Shown piece after piece: positions 37,189 through 45,794 of a DNA stretch of 64,000 nt (position 1 is the first letter of the stretch; every line of letters starts with the position of its first letter). Under the pieces are notes generated by a model that saw nothing but the letters and a program-made list of their open reading frames with translations, was not told where the DNA came from and did not search any database. Source of the DNA: Bradyrhizobium sp. CIAT3101. Its GTDB lineage: Bacteria; Pseudomonadota; Alphaproteobacteria; Rhizobiales; Xanthobacteraceae. The stretch lies in NCBI RefSeq assembly GCF_029714945.1, contig NZ_CP121634.1:8639001-8703000 (forward strand). Reading direction: 5' to 3'. The position numbers and the translations under genes were made by a program.

Positions 37189-37652
37189 CAGAGCCCTCGC
37201 TTTCGACGGCGGAGCCACGCCTGATGGCGCGCCTGAGTGTAGGCCCGCGGGTTTTCGCTGACAGAGAGACGGTTGTGAACATGATGCCAGTAATCCGGCG
37301 CAGCATCTGCAGGATTGATGCCAAGTGCCTCCACCGCGTCGACCAATTGCAGCGCGCGCTCGACTTTCGTCCATCCGGACAATCGCAGCAGGCTCTCTCC
37401 GCCGGGCATGACCCAGGGGATAGTTGAATATCGCTGCCGTGATGACGCGGCGCGTAAAATGTCGATGCGGGACAGAACTGTTCCAAACTCATTAGATGTC
37501 CAACGCACGAAAGCGAAAATGCTACCGCTCTCGAACGAAAGAACGCGGCGGTGACGGTCAATGATCTTTTCAGATACCGGCCGGCCGAAGCGAATGCGAT
37601 TCTCGATCCGTCCCTTCACCCACAAGAGTTCAACGGTTGTGAGCTCGCTCAT
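37188..37652 (-). CDS. DUF2840 protein
   Basis: This 154-residue protein of unknown function belongs to the conserved rdfS-to-rlxS operon of symbiosis elements. It opens 'MSELTTVELLWVKGRIENR' and has a central 'FAFVRWTSNEFGT' block characteristic of DUF2840. The ATG at 37652 overlaps the stop of the RepA-like gene by four bases, and its own stop overlaps traF, so the set is translationally coupled. No catalytic motif is visible. Confidence 0.85.
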   Translation of the reverse strand: MSELTTVELLWVKGRIENRIRFGRPVSEKIIDRHRRVLSFESGSIFAFVRWTSNEFGTVLSRIDILRAASSRQRYSTIPWVMPGGESLLRLSGWTKVERALQLVDAVEALGINPADAAPDYWHHVHNRLSVSENPRAYTQARHQAWLRRRKRGL

Positions 37653-38890
37653 ATGACGGCTCCTCTGTTCAGAGACGTCTCTTGACCGCCCCAAACGCCG
37701 CTTAGCCTTCGCAAAACGGTAGCAACGAGATTGGCAGCGGCGAAACGGTTTTGATGAAAGGTCGAAAGGGGCCGTTGAGCAGGCGTTGCGACGGTCGCGT
37801 TGCCGATCGGAGACGAAAAGCCCTGATCCGTTAGCAGGAATCCGAAGAATTCAAATTTGGCAGATTTACGGGCGCGAAAAGCGATTGCACGATAGAACGT
37901 CAATGGTGAATTTTGTCCGCGATGGCACGAGGCTCCGGTGACCGACCGCACGAGAGCTCTCGGGCCTGATAGCGCGATGCGATTCAAGCCGCTTTGCCCT
38001 AACTGAGAGATGCGACCGCGCCTTCGCGGCCGTTCTGCATTGGGCCGGACCTGAATTGGCGCGAAACCCAATCGTTCCACACCGTGATTATCACGGATGA
38101 TGACAAGCTCATATCGCGGCAGAGTCTGACGATGAACGATCTGGCGCCGCCGGTCATAAGCAAAGTGCTTGAGCTGGGATAGACTGCCCGACATGTCCTG
38201 AAGGTGGACGAAATCACAGCCCGAGCCACCTGCTTGACGGCGGCCATGTTTGCGCACCAGACGGTAAAGCCGGCGCTCAATTCCACCCGTCAGATCGAAA
38301 TGGGTGCAGTCGATCGTCAACACGAGCCCTTCATCCAGAACACCCGTGTAGTACGGGTCCGGCAAGATCAGCTCGATTCCGTAGGCACAGCCGTGCAAAT
38401 CGACCGTCTCGGGCCATTGGTCCATCCAGGAGAAACGATGCCGTCGGAGCTCAGTCGGCGGGCGACTCGAGGTCAAGACCGTTGTCGAGTGCAGAGGGTC
38501 GACTGCGGCGTCGAGGCGCTCGCAGTTTCGCACGTTGGTGCCACAGCCCCCAAAGGTTAGGATTGCGTAAGCAGTAGCCGCCATCAACATGGACGTTTTC
38601 GAGACGCCATCGCGAGCCACAACAATCTGCGAAGCGGACCAAATCAAAACGTCCGCATTCCAGGCCGTCGCCATGCCATGTTCCGGCACAGCCTCCACAC
38701 GAATCGTGATTGTCCCGGCGCGAAAGTCGAACGGGACAACCTGTTTCGACTTTGCCAGCGAGAACAACGCATCTGCGACCACATCTTGCGCATCGCGCGG
38801 TGTTAAATCGCCGCGCAACGAGCGAAACAAATCGAGTTGACCGCGCTCCGAATGACGCCGTTCATGAGCGGAGGATTTGCCGTGCGACAT
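37649..38890 (-). CDS. repA: replication initiator RepA-like protein
   Basis: This 413-residue protein resembles the plasmid-type replication initiator A found in rhizobial integrative elements. Conserved stretches include 'QLDLFRSLRGDLTPRDAQDV', 'VEAVPEHGMATAWNADVLIW' and 'RRLYRLVRKHGRRQAGG'. A variable C-terminus carries 'ALSGPRALV' and 'GASCHRGQNS'. It may allow limited replication of the excised circle, which is an inference from the family name. It follows the rdfS-like gene by three bases and overlaps the DUF2840 gene. Confidence 0.85.
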   Translation of the reverse strand: MSHGKSSAHERRHSERGQLDLFRSLRGDLTPRDAQDVVADALFSLAKSKQVVPFDFRAGTITIRVEAVPEHGMATAWNADVLIWSASQIVVARDGVSKTSMLMAATAYAILTFGGCGTNVRNCERLDAAVDPLHSTTVLTSSRPPTELRRHRFSWMDQWPETVDLHGCAYGIELILPDPYYTGVLDEGLVLTIDCTHFDLTGGIERRLYRLVRKHGRRQAGGSGCDFVHLQDMSGSLSQLKHFAYDRRRQIVHRQTLPRYELVIIRDNHGVERLGFAPIQVRPNAERPRRRGRISQLGQSGLNRIALSGPRALVRSVTGASCHRGQNSPLTFYRAIAFRARKSAKFEFFGFLLTDQGFSSPIGNATVATPAQRPLSTFHQNRFAAANLVATVLRRLSGVWGGQETSLNRGAVI

Positions 38891-38893
38891 GGG

Positions 38894-39172
38894 TCAGCGC
38901 CTCTCCTTGCCCGCATAAGGAATGGGTGTGTGGCGCTTGGCGGGCAAGACCGTACCTATGCCTGGATCGCTGGTTGATTTCTTAGCACCGCGATCAGCCC
39001 AGGCTTTCAGGTCTTCGAGCGCATAAACAACGCGACCGCCAAGCTTGCGATAGATCGGGCCCGTGCCATAGGTACGATGCTTTTCCAGAGTTCGGCCGGA
39101 CAGTCCGAGAAATCGCGCCGCTTCAGGGGTACGCAATAATCGCGGCGGCAGGCCGGCGGTCGGATCGGGCAT
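38894..39172 (-). CDS. rdfS: RdfS-like excisionase / recombination directionality factor
   Basis: This 92-residue winged-helix protein of the MerR/AlpA excisionase type has a DNA-binding helix-turn-helix in 'LLRTPEAARFLGLSGRTLEK' and a wing ('YRKLGGRVVYALEDLKAW'). In ICEMlSymR7A the RdfS protein stimulates excision and heads the operon containing traF; the gene order here agrees. The ATG at 39172 begins the conserved domain; the longer frame upstream is not supported. The cognate integrase is not in this window. Confidence 0.85.
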   Translation of the reverse strand: MPDPTAGLPPRLLRTPEAARFLGLSGRTLEKHRTYGTGPIYRKLGGRVVYALEDLKAWADRGAKKSTSDPGIGTVLPAKRHTPIPYAGKERR

Positions 39173-39673
39173 TTGGAAAGCTCCGTGCTCGTCTGGAGAG
39201 CGAGCGGGGTTGGTCGCGCGCCCACGAGCATCATGGAGGAGTAAACGCTCATAGGGGGATGCCGAAGATGCAGAGATGATTTTCGGCACCCCTGCTTCGT
39301 TCGGTGCCAGATGACAGGCAGAGCGCCGTTGGTTGGCCGTCGCCCATCGGCGCGGAATAGATTGCGCGAAGCGCGCATGCCCTGCAAAATCTGTTTGTTT
39401 TAGAGCCGCGCGCTAGGATCGTTCGAGACCGAATGACACTTGCGGACGACGTGGTGCCCGTCGATCTTTCCATCGAAGGCACGCATCACCAACACCAATC
39501 ATTCGCGACGCACGAAACTGGGGACATAGGTTTTGGTTGATGGCCGTTACTGAGTGCCAGAGACGGGCCGAGATCGCCTGCGCGCATCGAAGTGCGCAAC
39601 GAGCGGCGGTTTGACTAAATAAATGGCACGGAATTGCCGTTCTAGGTGACATCTATCCGGTCTGTGAATGCAA
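39173..39673. other. rdfS upstream region, no gene
   Basis: No convincing gene is present. The right part near rdfS should hold its promoter, which in the related element is activated by FseA. A sigma-54-like sequence near 39624 has the wrong spacing and was rejected. Confidence 0.4.
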
Positions 39674-39715
39674 TGATCCAAACTATCGATTTTTCCCAAT
39701 CTTAGGAATGGCAGA
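39674..39715 (+). promoter_or_regulatory. nod box upstream of the noeE-like gene
   Basis: The site reads GATCCAAACTATCGATTTTT then CCCAATCTTAGGAATG. It matches the nod box core ATCCAAAC-ATCGATTTT-CCAATCTT closely, including ATC-N9-GAT. The first credible rightward gene is the sulfotransferase at 40422, about 700 bases on. The leader between contains only a possible relic. Confidence 0.88.
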
Positions 39716-39749
39716 TATTAAGCACGCTTCGTAGAATCCAGGCGTTCAG

Positions 39750-39990
39750 ATGAGCTGGCATCTTCGCCCAGGCCCTGAGAAGAACTCTAGAGTTTGCAGC
39801 GAGCATCAGCCGAGACGCAGACTCATTGCAGTCGTCTTACCTGGGAAGGACGCGTGAGCTTGATCGTGCAAGATCCATTCGACAGCTCCTCTGGGTAGCG
39901 TCAGCAACTATTTCCGATAAACTATTGTATAGCTTTGCTACGGCTCTCCATGTCGATATCGCTCAGCTGCTTGCGAGTGAGCGAGCATTA
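39750..39990 (+). pseudogene. possible relic of an XRE-type helix-turn-helix regulator
   Basis: A frame here ends in 'LLYSFATALHVDIAQLLASE', which reads like the last helix of an XRE DNA-binding domain. The preceding part is poorly conserved and has no clear start. It may be a decayed gene inside the leader of the nod box transcript, or chance similarity. Confidence 0.3.
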
Positions 39991-40421
39991 AGCAGCTCTG
40001 GCCCCACAAGAAAATGGTCGCGGCCCAATTGCTGCGCTCTAACAGGATCGAATTCATGTCAGCTAAATGGTGCGAAGCATGCATGCGCTCATTCTAACGA
40101 TCGGGCCCGAATGGGCGACAAACGCCGAAGCAAATCTGCCCCGCAACGACACTGAACAACCGCATTTTGTACGCGTATTGGGTTTGGTGCGCCCGCGTCT
40201 GAGTCCATCGGAAATATGCCTTCGGCAGTCACGGAGTGCAGAGGCCAAAGCGCGAGGACATGTCGTCGGATTTTATCGCTGGATGACGTCATCGTTCCGG
40301 ATGAGAGACATCTGTTGATGCGAAGCGCTGAAACCAACTGAAGCGCGTCGCTCGTGCTGTTTCTTTCTACCATATGAAGGAGCCAGGACGGCCGCTCGGT
40401 CCATCCAAGGAGATACGTTGA

Positions 40422-41627
40422 ATGATGAATCAGGATGCAAACCATTTGCCTGCGGTATGTTTTCTTCTGGGGCTTCCCCGCTCGGGGACAACGTTGCTGG
40501 CCCATTTGCTTCAGTCGCACCCGGATATTTTGGCTCCGCCTGAGCCCTGGCTGATGTTGGCACTTGAGGCTTTTGGTCGGGTCGACCACCGTCACCCCGC
40601 CGGGACCTCAATGGTTCAGGCCGCAACCTCCGAATTCTTGGGCCGAATAGATCGAACGGGCGTCACGCGCGCTTTTGCTGATGCAGCCTACGGGCAGTAT
40701 TTGGCAGCTGCCGGCAAGCGCACCCTGATAGACAAGACCCCGCGGTATTGGACCGTGCTCGACTTTTTGGATTTGCTCTATCCGGAGGCGCCGCGGATCG
40801 TTCTGATGCGCAATCCTTACGCCATTGCCGCATCACTGAAATCGACGTGGGCCGTTCCGCTTCTGGCGGCCAGTTCCCCGCCGGCGATCGCATCGTGCGT
40901 AGCCGATATCGTGCTGGGTCGGCCTACGCCCGCGATTGCATCTTCGCTCGCCGACCTTGTTCTGGGTCTGCCCGCGCTTGCGGCGTACCGTAGTGAACTC
41001 CACACACAAGTGGTGCAGTATGAAGTACTTGTGACGCGTCCCGACGAGGAAATCCGGCGCGTGATTGCTGGCCTTGGACACGCCCCGATGGACATGTCAT
41101 CGGCGCCATTGGCGCAAACGGAATATCTCCGGTCTAGCACGTTCGGCGATCGAAAGATCCTCGAGAAAAAGACCGTTGACGATCGCTCAGTCCAGGCCTG
41201 GCAAACCGAATTGTGCATCGAAGAGATGCAGGTCGTGACAGATCTTGTTGGCGCGCAGCTTTTGATAGAGCTCGGTTATGAGCAGGATCTTCGGTTTGCA
41301 GAACAAGCTGGCGTAGTGGATAAGGGCCCGGAAGTCACCGAAGGCTACCGTCAGCTATTTCGAAGCTGCTGGAACTTCCTGGAAGGTAAGACAGGAGGAT
41401 CATTTGACATCGCAGCTAGCGAAGCCGAGCTGAACAGTATTGGCCAGCAAGCTCAAGAGAACTCCTTGTTGGCTTTCGGCCCCTCGATACTCCTGCAAGC
41501 ACAACGTTTAGCCGCATCCAAGAGCGAGGAGAATTTGCGGATCGGAAATTCAATCGCAGCGGAGCTGACTGAGGCGCTCATGGCAGCGAAGGCCGCTCAA
41601 GATGCGCTGGGCCAAGGCCCGTCGTAA
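40422..41627 (+). CDS. noeE: NoeE-like sulfotransferase (candidate Nod-factor sulfotransferase)
   Basis: This 401-residue PAPS-dependent sulfotransferase has the 5'-phosphosulfate loop 'LGLPRSGTTLL' (residues 16-26) and 'PRIVLMRNPYAIAASLKSTW' for the 3' phosphate. Size and N-terminus fit NoeE, which sulfates the fucose of Nod factors in Sinorhizobium fredii NGR234; I rely on memory for this. The upstream nod box and the nodPQ genes in the same window support a Nod-factor role. A 48-base in-frame tandem duplication (40881-40976) repeats 16 residues in the middle. ATG at 40422 or 40425; no strong ribosome site. Confidence 0.75.
   Translation: MMNQDANHLPAVCFLLGLPRSGTTLLAHLLQSHPDILAPPEPWLMLALEAFGRVDHRHPAGTSMVQAATSEFLGRIDRTGVTRAFADAAYGQYLAAAGKRTLIDKTPRYWTVLDFLDLLYPEAPRIVLMRNPYAIAASLKSTWAVPLLAASSPPAIASCVADIVLGRPTPAIASSLADLVLGLPALAAYRSELHTQVVQYEVLVTRPDEEIRRVIAGLGHAPMDMSSAPLAQTEYLRSSTFGDRKILEKKTVDDRSVQAWQTELCIEEMQVVTDLVGAQLLIELGYEQDLRFAEQAGVVDKGPEVTEGYRQLFRSCWNFLEGKTGGSFDIAASEAELNSIGQQAQENSLLAFGPSILLQAQRLAASKSEENLRIGNSIAAELTEALMAAKAAQDALGQGPS
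40881..40976 (+). repeat. 48-base in-frame tandem duplication in the sulfotransferase gene
   Basis: Two 48-base units (40881-40928 and 40929-40976) encode 16-residue copies following the pattern PAIAS-x2-AD-x-VLG-x-P. The DNA copies have diverged at several mostly synonymous positions, so the duplication is not brand new. It lengthens the protein without breaking the frame. Confidence 0.85.
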
Positions 41628-42115
41628 TGGTATGCGTGCGTACCGTGAAGGCAACATCGTGTCGCTCGGCACACCCTCTTTATTTCAGGGGCTGCTCGAG
41701 CCGCAGCTTCCGATGTCATCCGCAGACCAACGTGAGAGTTGAAAAACACCGGTTGCGGCATTTGAGGCATGGTTGGCCAAGGTATCCGGCACAGATCAGA
41801 ACAATTGCCAAGTTGCTCTCGGCGAAGATCTGACGGTCTCGGCCGTCCCAAGCCGCCGCCCGTAGCCCGCCCTAGCACACTTGATTCCGCCAATTCGGGG
41901 AACAGCCGCCGCGACGCCATCGAGGATCCGAACGGACGACTCGGTCTGCGTTCAGCAGCCCAATCGTGGTCTGGCGTCAGAGGTGACGTTTTGATCTCCG
42001 TGCCAAACAAACCCGCCGGCGTGGCTGCAGGCCGACAACGTCTCTGCAGCGTTCCCAAGACTTGTGGCGTACGCCCACGATGGCGCGATGGAGTGCTTCC
42101 GGGGCCGACGAACGA
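41628..42115. other. no gene recognised
   Basis: This stretch lies between the convergent sulfotransferase and DUF2285 genes. Overlapping frames on both strands look like noise. I see no terminator with a clear T-run and no relic I can name. Confidence 0.4.
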
Positions 42116-42899
42116 TCATCGACGCCCCTTTTTCTTAGCAGATGAAGGACGCAGCAATGCACGATAGCCACCGCGCATGAGTGCTAAACCGACCTTAAGC
42201 AGGCGGATAATTCGGCTACGCAGCGCATGGGTTTTCCAGGCCTGCTCAGAGATGCGCCTTGGACCAAACAGGACCTCGGCGATGACACGATAGGAGGCGC
42301 CGTCCATGTGGCCGTCCAGGGCACGGAGGCTCAGAGCCAATCGTTTACGCCGTTGTGCCGAAAGTAGAGCGATAGGAGGTCCTGGCGGACGGCCATTGAT
42401 CGCACGCCACAATCGAAGTGAGGCGTGCGCGCGGATCTCGAAGTCCGCGTCGTGTATCAGTAGCTCGATTGAATAAGCGACACCAAAACGTGGCGCCTGC
42501 TTCAGACGCAGGTGATGTCGGCTTCCGTGAATATGCAATACAGCATGCCAACCATCAGCTGCCTCTCGGACGCTGTCCGATGGAAGCTCGGCAAGCTTGA
42601 CCGTCGCGGCAACGCCATGTGGATCGCAAGCGCTTTCAACGAGCGATACCACGGCTGGCAGAGCCTCCGGCGCCCAGAAGATGGCCTGCTCGTGAAAACA
42701 CCTCTGCGGGTCATGAGCGAAAGCAGAGCCCCCATTTCCTCCGAAACTCAGTGGTCACTTGCCCGTGTTTTGAGAGCGTGTCGCGGTAATCAGCTTGATA
42801 TTCGGGATTGCGACGGAGGCTTTCCCAAGCGAAATCGGACGACTCGCCTGCTGTAACGCTCTGATAGGACTCCGGTGAGCGCCAGTCGAATTTCGACAC
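42116..42899 (-). CDS. fseA: FseA-like excision activator, split by a +1 frameshift (DUF6499 then DUF2285)
   Basis: Two frames read as one protein. The first (42711-42899, 62 aa, 'MSKFDWRSPESYQ') is the DUF6499 domain and ends in 'WGLCFRS' then TGA. One base later the next frame continues the family consensus 'DPQRCFHEQAIFWAPEALP' into the DUF2285 domain (to 42116). In ICEMlSymR7A, msi172 and msi171 are joined by programmed +1 frameshifting to give FseA, the activator of rdfS. The TTT-C just before the stop would let tRNA-Phe re-pair after slipping. A simple inactivating mutation cannot be excluded. An internal GTG at 42652 could start the second part alone. Confidence 0.8.
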
Positions 42900-43058
42900 T
42901 GCTTGATCTCCCCCAAAGAAAAATTGCGGCGCAGTGTCTATAAAGCGCTGGGTTGTTGGGGAAGTCCCTTATTGTGCATCACCGGTGATGCGCGCAGGCG
43001 ATCACCCCATCACTGGGAGAGATCTTTTCCAAGGGGGCAGCTCAGACGACATATTTTG

Positions 43059-43334
43059 CTATTTGGGTCCATCAGAGCGGAGCAAGTGGCGGTAACCGCG
43101 CTCAGCCATCCATTTTGCGCGCGCCAGATGGCTGTCGAATGCATTGCGAGCGCGCTCGGGTTCGCGCTCGGGGTCAAGGTGCAACACGATCCGGGAAACC
43201 TCTTTCCAATCGGCGCCATCGGCCTCGGCATCGAGGAGTCGCCAATACGTCACCAGATGCTGCTCGTCATAGGAGGTCAACGCCGCATCTGTGGGGGCCA
43301 AGTCTGCGAGATCGGGGGCAAGCGGTGTTTGCAT
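43059..43334 (-). CDS. qseM: QseM-like antiactivator (small DUF2285 protein), copy 1
   Basis: This 91-residue protein contains the short DUF2285-type domain 'SYDEQHLVTYWRLLDAEADG', then 'REPERARNAFDSHLARAKWM'. In ICEMlSymR7A the antiactivator QseM binds TraR and FseA and so blocks excision and transfer. The gene is divergent from an XRE regulator, exactly as qseM is from qseC, and lies beside the fseA-like pair that it would control. The ATG at 43334 is the first in frame after the control region. Confidence 0.82.
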   Translation of the reverse strand: MQTPLAPDLADLAPTDAALTSYDEQHLVTYWRLLDAEADGADWKEVSRIVLHLDPEREPERARNAFDSHLARAKWMAERGYRHLLRSDGPK

Positions 43335-43416
43335 GAGAATTCCGCAAAAATCCCTACTTGGGAATACACATTATAGGAGATAAACCTCATAGTATGTAAA
43401 GACGCAACTTGCGCCG
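43335..43416. promoter_or_regulatory. divergent qseM/qseC control region, copy 1
   Basis: This 82-base gap between the divergent genes holds two dyads: TCCC-TACTT-GGGA (43351-43363) and an imperfect TATAGG-N7-CCTCATA (about 43373-43392). In the related element QseC binds operators in this position and switches the two promoters. The assignment of these dyads as operators is inference. Confidence 0.55.
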
Positions 43417-43668
43417 ATGGACATGCGCAAGTTGGTGGGCCGGAATTTCCTAAAGCTGCGGAAGCGGAAAGGCTTCACGCAGGAGAAATTCGCCGAGGCT
43501 TCCGGCTTTACTCAACAATACATCAGCGGGTTGGAGACTGGTCGGCGCAATCCGACTGTGGTGACGCTGTTCGAGCTCGCAGAGGTCCTCGGCGTCAGCC
43601 ACGTGGATCTTGTCTTGCCTGATGAAGAATTTTGCAGACCGCGTCCCACCTCCGGGAGGCGAAACTGA
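43417..43668 (+). CDS. qseC: QseC-like XRE regulator, copy 1
   Basis: This 83-residue protein is almost entirely an XRE helix-turn-helix: 'LRKRKGFTQEKFAEASGFTQ', then 'YISGLETGRRNPTVVTLFEL' and 'LGVSHVDLV'. It is divergent from the QseM-like gene, the arrangement in which QseC sets a bistable switch in ICEMlSymR7A. The start may be the ATG at 43417 or the one at 43423. The C-terminal tail is short and basic. Confidence 0.82.
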   Translation: MDMRKLVGRNFLKLRKRKGFTQEKFAEASGFTQQYISGLETGRRNPTVVTLFELAEVLGVSHVDLVLPDEEFCRPRPTSGRRN

Positions 43669-43881
43669 TAAGAATGAGGCCGGTCCGGAGGGATCGCACC
43701 TCAGTGACGCTTACTGCCGGCCTTGAAGAGTGCCGCGCCCGATTGGATCGGACGGGGCATTGGCGGAGCCAGGCTTAGGCAGTGTGGACATCTATCGCAT
43801 CCATAAGGCGACGGCAGCGAGAGTGATGACGGCTCGGTTATCACCGGCGCTAAACATCCGGTCGAGGGCTACTGCAACGTC

Positions 43882-44652
43882 TTACTCAGTCCGTACCCTT
43901 TGGGTAGTGATGCTCAACAATTCCAATCCATTGGGATTTCTGTAACGATTGGCGAGGTTTTCGAACAACTCACCGATCTGCTGTGGTGGAACAGCAAATT
44001 CTCCATAGTTAGGATCGAACAGCGTGACCATTCCGCCCGACGCTGATGTCGCAACCAGGTGCCTTTCGCGTCGTCCGCCCCGCTCGAAACATAGGCTGAG
44101 CGAATACGCTCTCCCATCGGCGGTGATTTTGCCCGCCAATTCCGAGAAGCTCGTCGCATTGCCAAATGTGTATGTGTTCCCTGCTTCAGACGGATTTAGG
44201 CCAGCGTCCCTCAACACGGTAGCCCTTGCACGAAAACCCGCCTCAGACCTTTCTATGTCCTCGCCCCGCAAAGATCGCACAAGCCCCTCATAGTTCCGCT
44301 GGCACACAGCCGCTGAACGGTGCCCGTCCGAGCCGGGTAGCAGCGCAGCCATTCGGGATCTCGGGCTGTTCGGAAGATTGCTGAGCCATCCTGCAGTGAG
44401 TCCAACGCAGATGTTAACCCTGTTCGCGTCCTGCAATTCGGCCGTCATGTGTTGGGACAGGGAGATGCTCATCCTAGGTGGAGAGGATGCGCCGGGGCTG
44501 GCTGGATCCGCGGCATCTGCCTTACTGGTGCAGCACCCCATTCTTTCGGGCAGACCCGCAAGAGCTTGATCAAACCTGTCACTGTTTGCCGACTTACTTA
44601 GCTCTTCAGATTGGCCAGCGAGTGTTGATGAGTGGCTGATTCGATTGAGCAT
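43882..44652 (-). CDS. nopT: NopT-type effector, YopT/AvrPphB cysteine protease (C58)
   Basis: This 256-residue type III effector candidate has the catalytic triad C82 ('NICVGLTAGWL'), H198 ('RERHLVATS') and D213 ('TLFDPNYGEF'). A predicted self-cleavage point lies between M38 and G39 in 'LPERMGCCTS', exposing a G-C-C terminus for myristoylation and palmitoylation. The 43-residue distance from that glycine to the cysteine and the 15 residues from H to D are as I recall for NopT of NGR234. A tts-box-like site is 42 bases upstream. The gene lies between the two qse modules. Confidence 0.9.
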   Translation of the reverse strand: MLNRISHSSTLAGQSEELSKSANSDRFDQALAGLPERMGCCTSKADAADPASPGASSPPRMSISLSQHMTAELQDANRVNICVGLTAGWLSNLPNSPRSRMAALLPGSDGHRSAAVCQRNYEGLVRSLRGEDIERSEAGFRARATVLRDAGLNPSEAGNTYTFGNATSFSELAGKITADGRAYSLSLCFERGGRRERHLVATSASGGMVTLFDPNYGEFAVPPQQIGELFENLANRYRNPNGLELLSITTQRVRTE

Positions 44653-44693
44653 ATCGATTTACCTTTGCTAAGGTTGTCGCTCCCTCGCTGCGA

Positions 44694-44713
44694 GCGTACT
44701 TGGTCAAGCTGAC
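44694..44713 (-). promoter_or_regulatory. degenerate tts box upstream of nopT
   Basis: On the minus strand the site reads GTCAGCTTGACCAAGTACGC. It keeps the first half of the TtsI-binding tts box (GTCAGCTT) and part of the second half. It is 42 bases before the nopT start, similar to the distances seen for the other effector genes here. Confidence 0.6.
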
Positions 44714-44939
44714 GGCAAGCTGTCTCACCCGTGTTGCCGAACTCCGAGAAAGAGCTTTGGAGGGTCGCTAGCGATGCGCAGGCAACCGGAGACGAGCAGC
44801 AGGATCTCGTTCATCCAGTTCTCCCTTTCTCCGTGCTCTCGTTCAACGTGAAGGGAGTGAACTGGTGCATGGCGTTAGCTCGCACCGAGTTCGTGCGGCC
44901 TATGATGCAGGCTGTGATATGCAAGCTCTAGGCGGCCCG

Positions 44940-45437
44940 GACTCTAGGGACTCCCATTTGAGAGCACGTCAGATTCAAGTTTTCTTTTTGGAAGCGGCGT
45001 TGTGTGTGATGGATCTTTTGGTGCTGAGCGACGCGGCCCGGGAGCGAAGGCGCCGCTGATCATAGTCCGGTCGAACCAGAAGGGCTCGGCAGTGCGGATG
45101 TTTGTGAAAGGTGTGCTTGGAATGTGCGGGCTCTCCCTAGCGCGTGATCTTCCGGAGGCATTCGGGGAAGGGGGCAGCGTATTCCCGCGCTTCAGCGGGC
45201 GGAGCATCAAGGCTGTTTGGAGGTGGATCTTCGATGTCCGATGATCCAGACCCAAAATATTTGATCGTCGATACTACCCTCGTCCGAATGCATCAGTATG
45301 CCCCCAGGGGGCACAAAAGGAGGGGGTCTGAAGATCAGGCGCTTGGCCGCTCGCGCGGTGGAGTGAGTGCGACTTCGATGCGCCAGTTCCCGATTCTTGG
45401 TCGCGACCGGTCAATGCGCGCCGGACCCACGAATTGA
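44940..45437 (+). pseudogene. IS5-family (IS427-like) transposase relic
   Basis: Pieces of an IS5-type transposase can be read in different frames. 'RDLPEAFGEGGSVFPRFSGR' corresponds to the 'WRDLPE.FG..NSV..RF' block, and a shifted frame gives 'DDPDPKYLIVDTTLVRMHQY' then 'ALGRSRGGVS', the DDE-domain region. A frameshift near 45237 separates them, and the 3' half is missing. It lies between nopT and the second qseM-like gene. Confidence 0.7.
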
Positions 45438-45515
45438 GCATCACGTGATACACTTAGGCGATCACGGCAACGAGGGAATTTTTTTCCGAGGCGCGATCCA
45501 TAGGATAGATTTTTG

Positions 45516-45794
45516 CTATTTGCGGGCGCCAATGCGGAGCAAGTGGCTGTAGCCCTGCTTAGCCATCCATTTTGCGCGAGCCAAATGCCCGTCGTATGCA
45601 CTGCGAGCGCGGGCCTGATCGCAATCAGGATCAAGATGCAACACGATCCGCGCAACTTCTTTCCAGTCGGCGCCGGCGGCCTCAGCATCGAGGAGACGCC
45701 AATACGTCACCAGATGCTGCTCGTCATAGCTCGTCAACACCGATGCATTCGGCACGACATCCGCGATTTCTGGATCCAGCTCCAGCTTTTTCAT
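45516..45794 (-). CDS. QseM-like antiactivator (small DUF2285 protein), copy 2
   Basis: This 92-residue protein is a close paralogue of the copy at 43.1 kb, sharing 'SYDEQHLVTYWRLLDAEA', 'GADWKEV.RIVLHLDP' and the C-terminal 'HLARAKWM'. The similarity continues a little past the stop codon at the DNA level. The N-terminal 20 residues differ ('MKKLELDPEIADVV'). It is divergent from a second XRE gene. The ATG at 45794 was chosen; the longer frame crosses the control region. Confidence 0.8.
   Translation of the reverse strand: MKKLELDPEIADVVPNASVLTSYDEQHLVTYWRLLDAEAAGADWKEVARIVLHLDPDCDQARARSAYDGHLARAKWMAKQGYSHLLRIGARK

Noticed and set aside
39623..39639. Sigma-54-like promoter (TGGCACG then TTGC) upstream of the second nod box
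   Set aside because: Only three bases separate the two elements, so the -24/-12 spacing is one base short of the consensus.
44640..44665. Sequence containing ATCGATTTACC that recalls a nod box
   Set aside because: The LysR core reads ATT-N9-GAT rather than ATC-N9-GAT, and it overlaps the nopT start codon facing the wrong way for that gene.
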